64,000 nt of DNA, taken from positions 328,480 through 392,479 of the forward strand of contig NZ_VCEK01000003.1 in assembly GCF_005862235.1 (NCBI RefSeq), in the 5' to 3' direction. A program made the translations under genes and the position numbers. The notes below the pieces were generated by a model, which saw only the letters and a program-made list of their open reading frames with translations, was not told where the DNA came from and searched no databases. The stretch is from Saccharomonospora piscinae (GTDB lineage Bacteria; Actinomycetota; Actinomycetes; Mycobacteriales; Pseudonocardiaceae). Positions 62,109 to 64,000 of this stretch are shown piece after piece (position 1 is the first letter of the stretch; every line of letters starts with the position of its first letter).

Positions 62109-64000
62109 ATGAACCGCCTCGCCAGTGCCACGTCGCCGTACCTGCTCCAGCACGCCGACAACCCCGTGGACTGGTGGCAGTGGGGGCCGGACGCGCTCGC
62201 GGAGGCCCGCAGGCGCGACGTGCCGATCCTGCTGTCGATCGGCTACGCCGCCTGTCACTGGTGTCACGTCATGGCGCACGAGTCGTTCGAGGATGCCGAC
62301 GTGGCCCGTGTGATGAACGAGCACTTCGTCAACATCAAGGTCGACCGGGAGGAACGCCCGGACATCGACGCCGTCTACATGACCGCCACGCAGGCGATGA
62401 CGGGGCAGGGCGGCTGGCCCATGACGTGCTTTCTCACCCCGGACGGCAAGCCGTTCCACTGCGGCACCTACTACCCGCCCGCACCCCGGCACGGGATGCC
62501 GTCGTTCCGGCAGTTGCTCGGCGCCGTGACCGAGGCGTGGATCGACCGCCGCCACGAACTGGACGAGAGCGCGGGCCGCATCGCCGACCACATCGCCCAG
62601 CAGACCCGGCCGCTGTCGGTCCACGACGTCGACGCCGACACCGTGGCGAAGGCCGTGTCCACGTTGCGAACCCAGACCGACCCGCAGCACGGCGGATTCG
62701 GTGGGGCGCCGAAGTTCCCGCCGTCGATGGTGCTGGAGTTCCTGCTGCGCCACCACGAGCGCACGGGCGCGCCCGAAGCACTGTCCGTTGTGGAGTTGAC
62801 GGCCGACGGGATGGCGCGCGGCGGGCTCTACGACCAGCTCGCGGGCGGCTTCTCCCGCTACTCCGTGGACGGCGAGTGGGTGGTGCCGCACTTCGAGAAG
62901 ATGCTGTACGACAACGCGTTGCTGCTGCGCGCCTACGCGCACCTCGCTCGGCGGACCGGTTCGGCGCTGGCCCACCGCATCACGGGGGAGACGGCGGAGT
63001 TCCTGCTGCGGGACCTGCGGACCGCGCAGGGTGGGTTCGCCGCGTCGCTGGACGCCGACACCGACGGCGTCGAGGGGCTGACCTACGTGTGGACGCCGGA
63101 ACAACTCGTCGCCGTGCTCGGCACCGAGGACGGCGCGTGGGCCGCGCGCACCTTCGGCGTCACCGAGGAGGGCACCTTCGAGCGCGGAGCCTCCACCCTG
63201 CGACTTCCGGAGGACCCCGACGACCCGGCCCGGTGGATGCGGGTGAGTGCCGCGCTGCTCGCGGCGCGCGGCGACCGTCCGCAGCCTCCCCGCGACGACA
63301 AGGTGATCGCGGCCTGGAACGGCCTGGCGGTCACGGCACTCGCGGAGGCGGGCATGGCGCTGCACCGGCCCGACTGGGTCGAGGCCGCCGTGGCCGCGGC
63401 GGCGTTCGTGCTCGACGTCCACCGCACGGAGGACGGCCTGCGCCGCAGCTCCCGCGACGGGACCGTGGGCGACGCGGCGGGAGTGCTGGAGGACTACGCG
63501 TGCCTTGCCGACGGCCTGCTCACCCTCCACCAGGCCACCGGGGAGTCGGTGTGGCTGGTGGAGGCGACGACGCTGCTCGACAGCGCGTTGCGGCGTTTCG
63601 CCGTGTCCGACGCGCCGGGCGCGTTCCACGACACGGCCTCCGACGCCGAGGCCCTCGTGCACCGGCCGAGCGACCCCACCGACAACGCGAGCCCGTCGGG
63701 AGCCTCCGCGCTGGCCTCGGCGCTGCTCACCGCGTCGGCCCTGGTGGGGCCGGAGGACGCGGCGCGCTACCGGGCGGCGTGTGAGCAGGCACTGGGCCGG
63801 GCCGGCGCATTGGTGGCGCAGGCCCCGAGGTTCGCGGGGCACTGGCTCTCGGTGGCCGAGGCGCTGCTGTCGGGTCCCGTGCAGGTGGCGGTGGTCGGCC
63901 CGGACGCGCAGGCGCGGTCGGAGCTGCTCGCGACGGCGGCGACCGCGGTCCACGGCGGCGGCGTGGTGCTGGGCGGCCCGCCCGAGGCCGACGGCGTGCC
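62109..64000 (+). CDS. thioredoxin-domain protein (YyaL/SSP411 family), 3' end beyond window
   Basis: At least 630 residues, cut by the window edge. Residues 1-165 are a DUF255 thioredoxin-like domain: [18 protein letters not shown], then [18 protein letters not shown] (Cys49 and Cys52, a CxxC pair), and [16 protein letters not shown]. The rest is an (alpha/alpha)6 barrel of the N-acylglucosamine 2-epimerase type: [48 protein letters not shown] and [17 protein letters not shown]. Counterpart of Rv1084; function unknown. ATG at 62109. Confidence 0.93.
   Translation, partial: MNRLASATSPYLLQHADNPVDWWQWGPDALAEARRRDVPILLSIGYAACHWCHVMAHESFEDADVARVMNEHFVNIKVDREERPDIDAVYMTATQAMTGQGGWPMTCFLTPDGKPFHCGTYYPPAPRHGMPSFRQLLGAVTEAWIDRRHELDESAGRIADHIAQQTRPLSVHDVDADTVAKAVSTLRTQTDPQHGGFGGAPKFPPSMVLEFLLRHHERTGAPEALSVVELTADGMARGGLYDQLAGGFSRYSVDGEWVVPHFEKMLYDNALLLRAYAHLARRTGSALAHRITGETAEFLLRDLRTAQGGFAASLDADTDGVEGLTYVWTPEQLVAVLGTEDGAWAARTFGVTEEGTFERGASTLRLPEDPDDPARWMRVSAALLAARGDRPQPPRDDKVIAAWNGLAVTALAEAGMALHRPDWVEAAVAAAAFVLDVHRTEDGLRRSSRDGTVGDAAGVLEDYACLADGLLTLHQATGESVWLVEATTLLDSALRRFAVSDAPGAFHDTASDAEALVHRPSDPTDNASPSGASALASALLTASALVGPEDAARYRAACEQALGRAGALVAQAPRFAGHWLSVAEALLSGPVQVAVVGPDAQARSELLATAATAVHGGGVVLGGPPEADGV

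Overview
The window is a very GC-rich chromosome segment from a Gram-positive actinomycete. Mycothiol S-conjugate amidase, lipoprotein signal peptides, many GTG and some TTG starts, and start codons lacking a Shine-Dalgarno but with a TANNNT box 6-7 nt upstream all fit. The overall gene set looks like Pseudonocardiaceae (Saccharomonospora or Amycolatopsis-like); that genus-level guess is inference. No phage, insertion sequence, rRNA or CRISPR array was seen.

Two blocks follow the conserved actinobacterial backbone known from Mycobacterium tuberculosis. The first (about 1.4-14.4 kb) is mfd, a SurA-like lipoprotein, mazG, eno, an FtsB/DivIC-type divisome protein, a DUF501 protein, a lytic transglycosylase and ppx, matching Rv1020-Rv1026. 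The second (about 45.5-64 kb) is thiolase, cbs, a Pra-like repeat protein, metB, greA, a DUF4307 protein, mca, an Rv1083-like protein and an Rv1084-like thioredoxin-domain protein, matching Rv1074c-Rv1084. Accessory genes are inserted in both: a TPR protein, an unknown membrane protein and a VOC protein in the first; a small exported protein, threonine dehydratase, HPPD, an Lrp regulator and a DrrAB/TetR exporter in the second.

The middle is accessory. At 14.5-23.4 kb lie an S10 peptidase, a UdgB-type uracil-DNA glycosylase, NDH-2, a tRNA-Leu(UAA) with an unusually short variable loop, a hydrolase/TetR divergent pair with tandem operators, and a guanidinium exporter under a guanidine-III riboswitch. 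At 23.4-31.8 kb is a polyol/sugar catabolic cluster (class II aldolase, FGGY kinase, 2-hydroxyacid dehydrogenase, RpiB, DhaK-DhaL kinase, HAD phosphatase) divergent from a DeoR regulator and a polyol permease, with matching GTTAA-N-TTAAC operators. At 32-34.8 kb are a nitroreductase-hemerythrin fusion behind a structured leader with a 10-codon upstream ORF, a LigD-type polymerase and a TspO-like protein. At 34.9-39.8 kb is a stressosome-type partner-switching module (RsbV-, R-, S-, T-, X-, U- and W-like) with no sigma factor beside it. At 39.9-44.3 kb are an iron-regulated siderophore-binding lipoprotein, a DivIVA-like coiled coil, and a sortase with a candidate surface substrate.

Two families of non-coding repeats stand out. 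A 21-bp unit (constant GTAGCCGTGTCCGCA plus a six-base spacer) occurs at three gene 3' ends, two of them proven convergent gaps. A long nested inverted-repeat element lies at 7.0-7.26 kb. Many other convergent gaps carry long perfect hairpins that look like bidirectional terminators.
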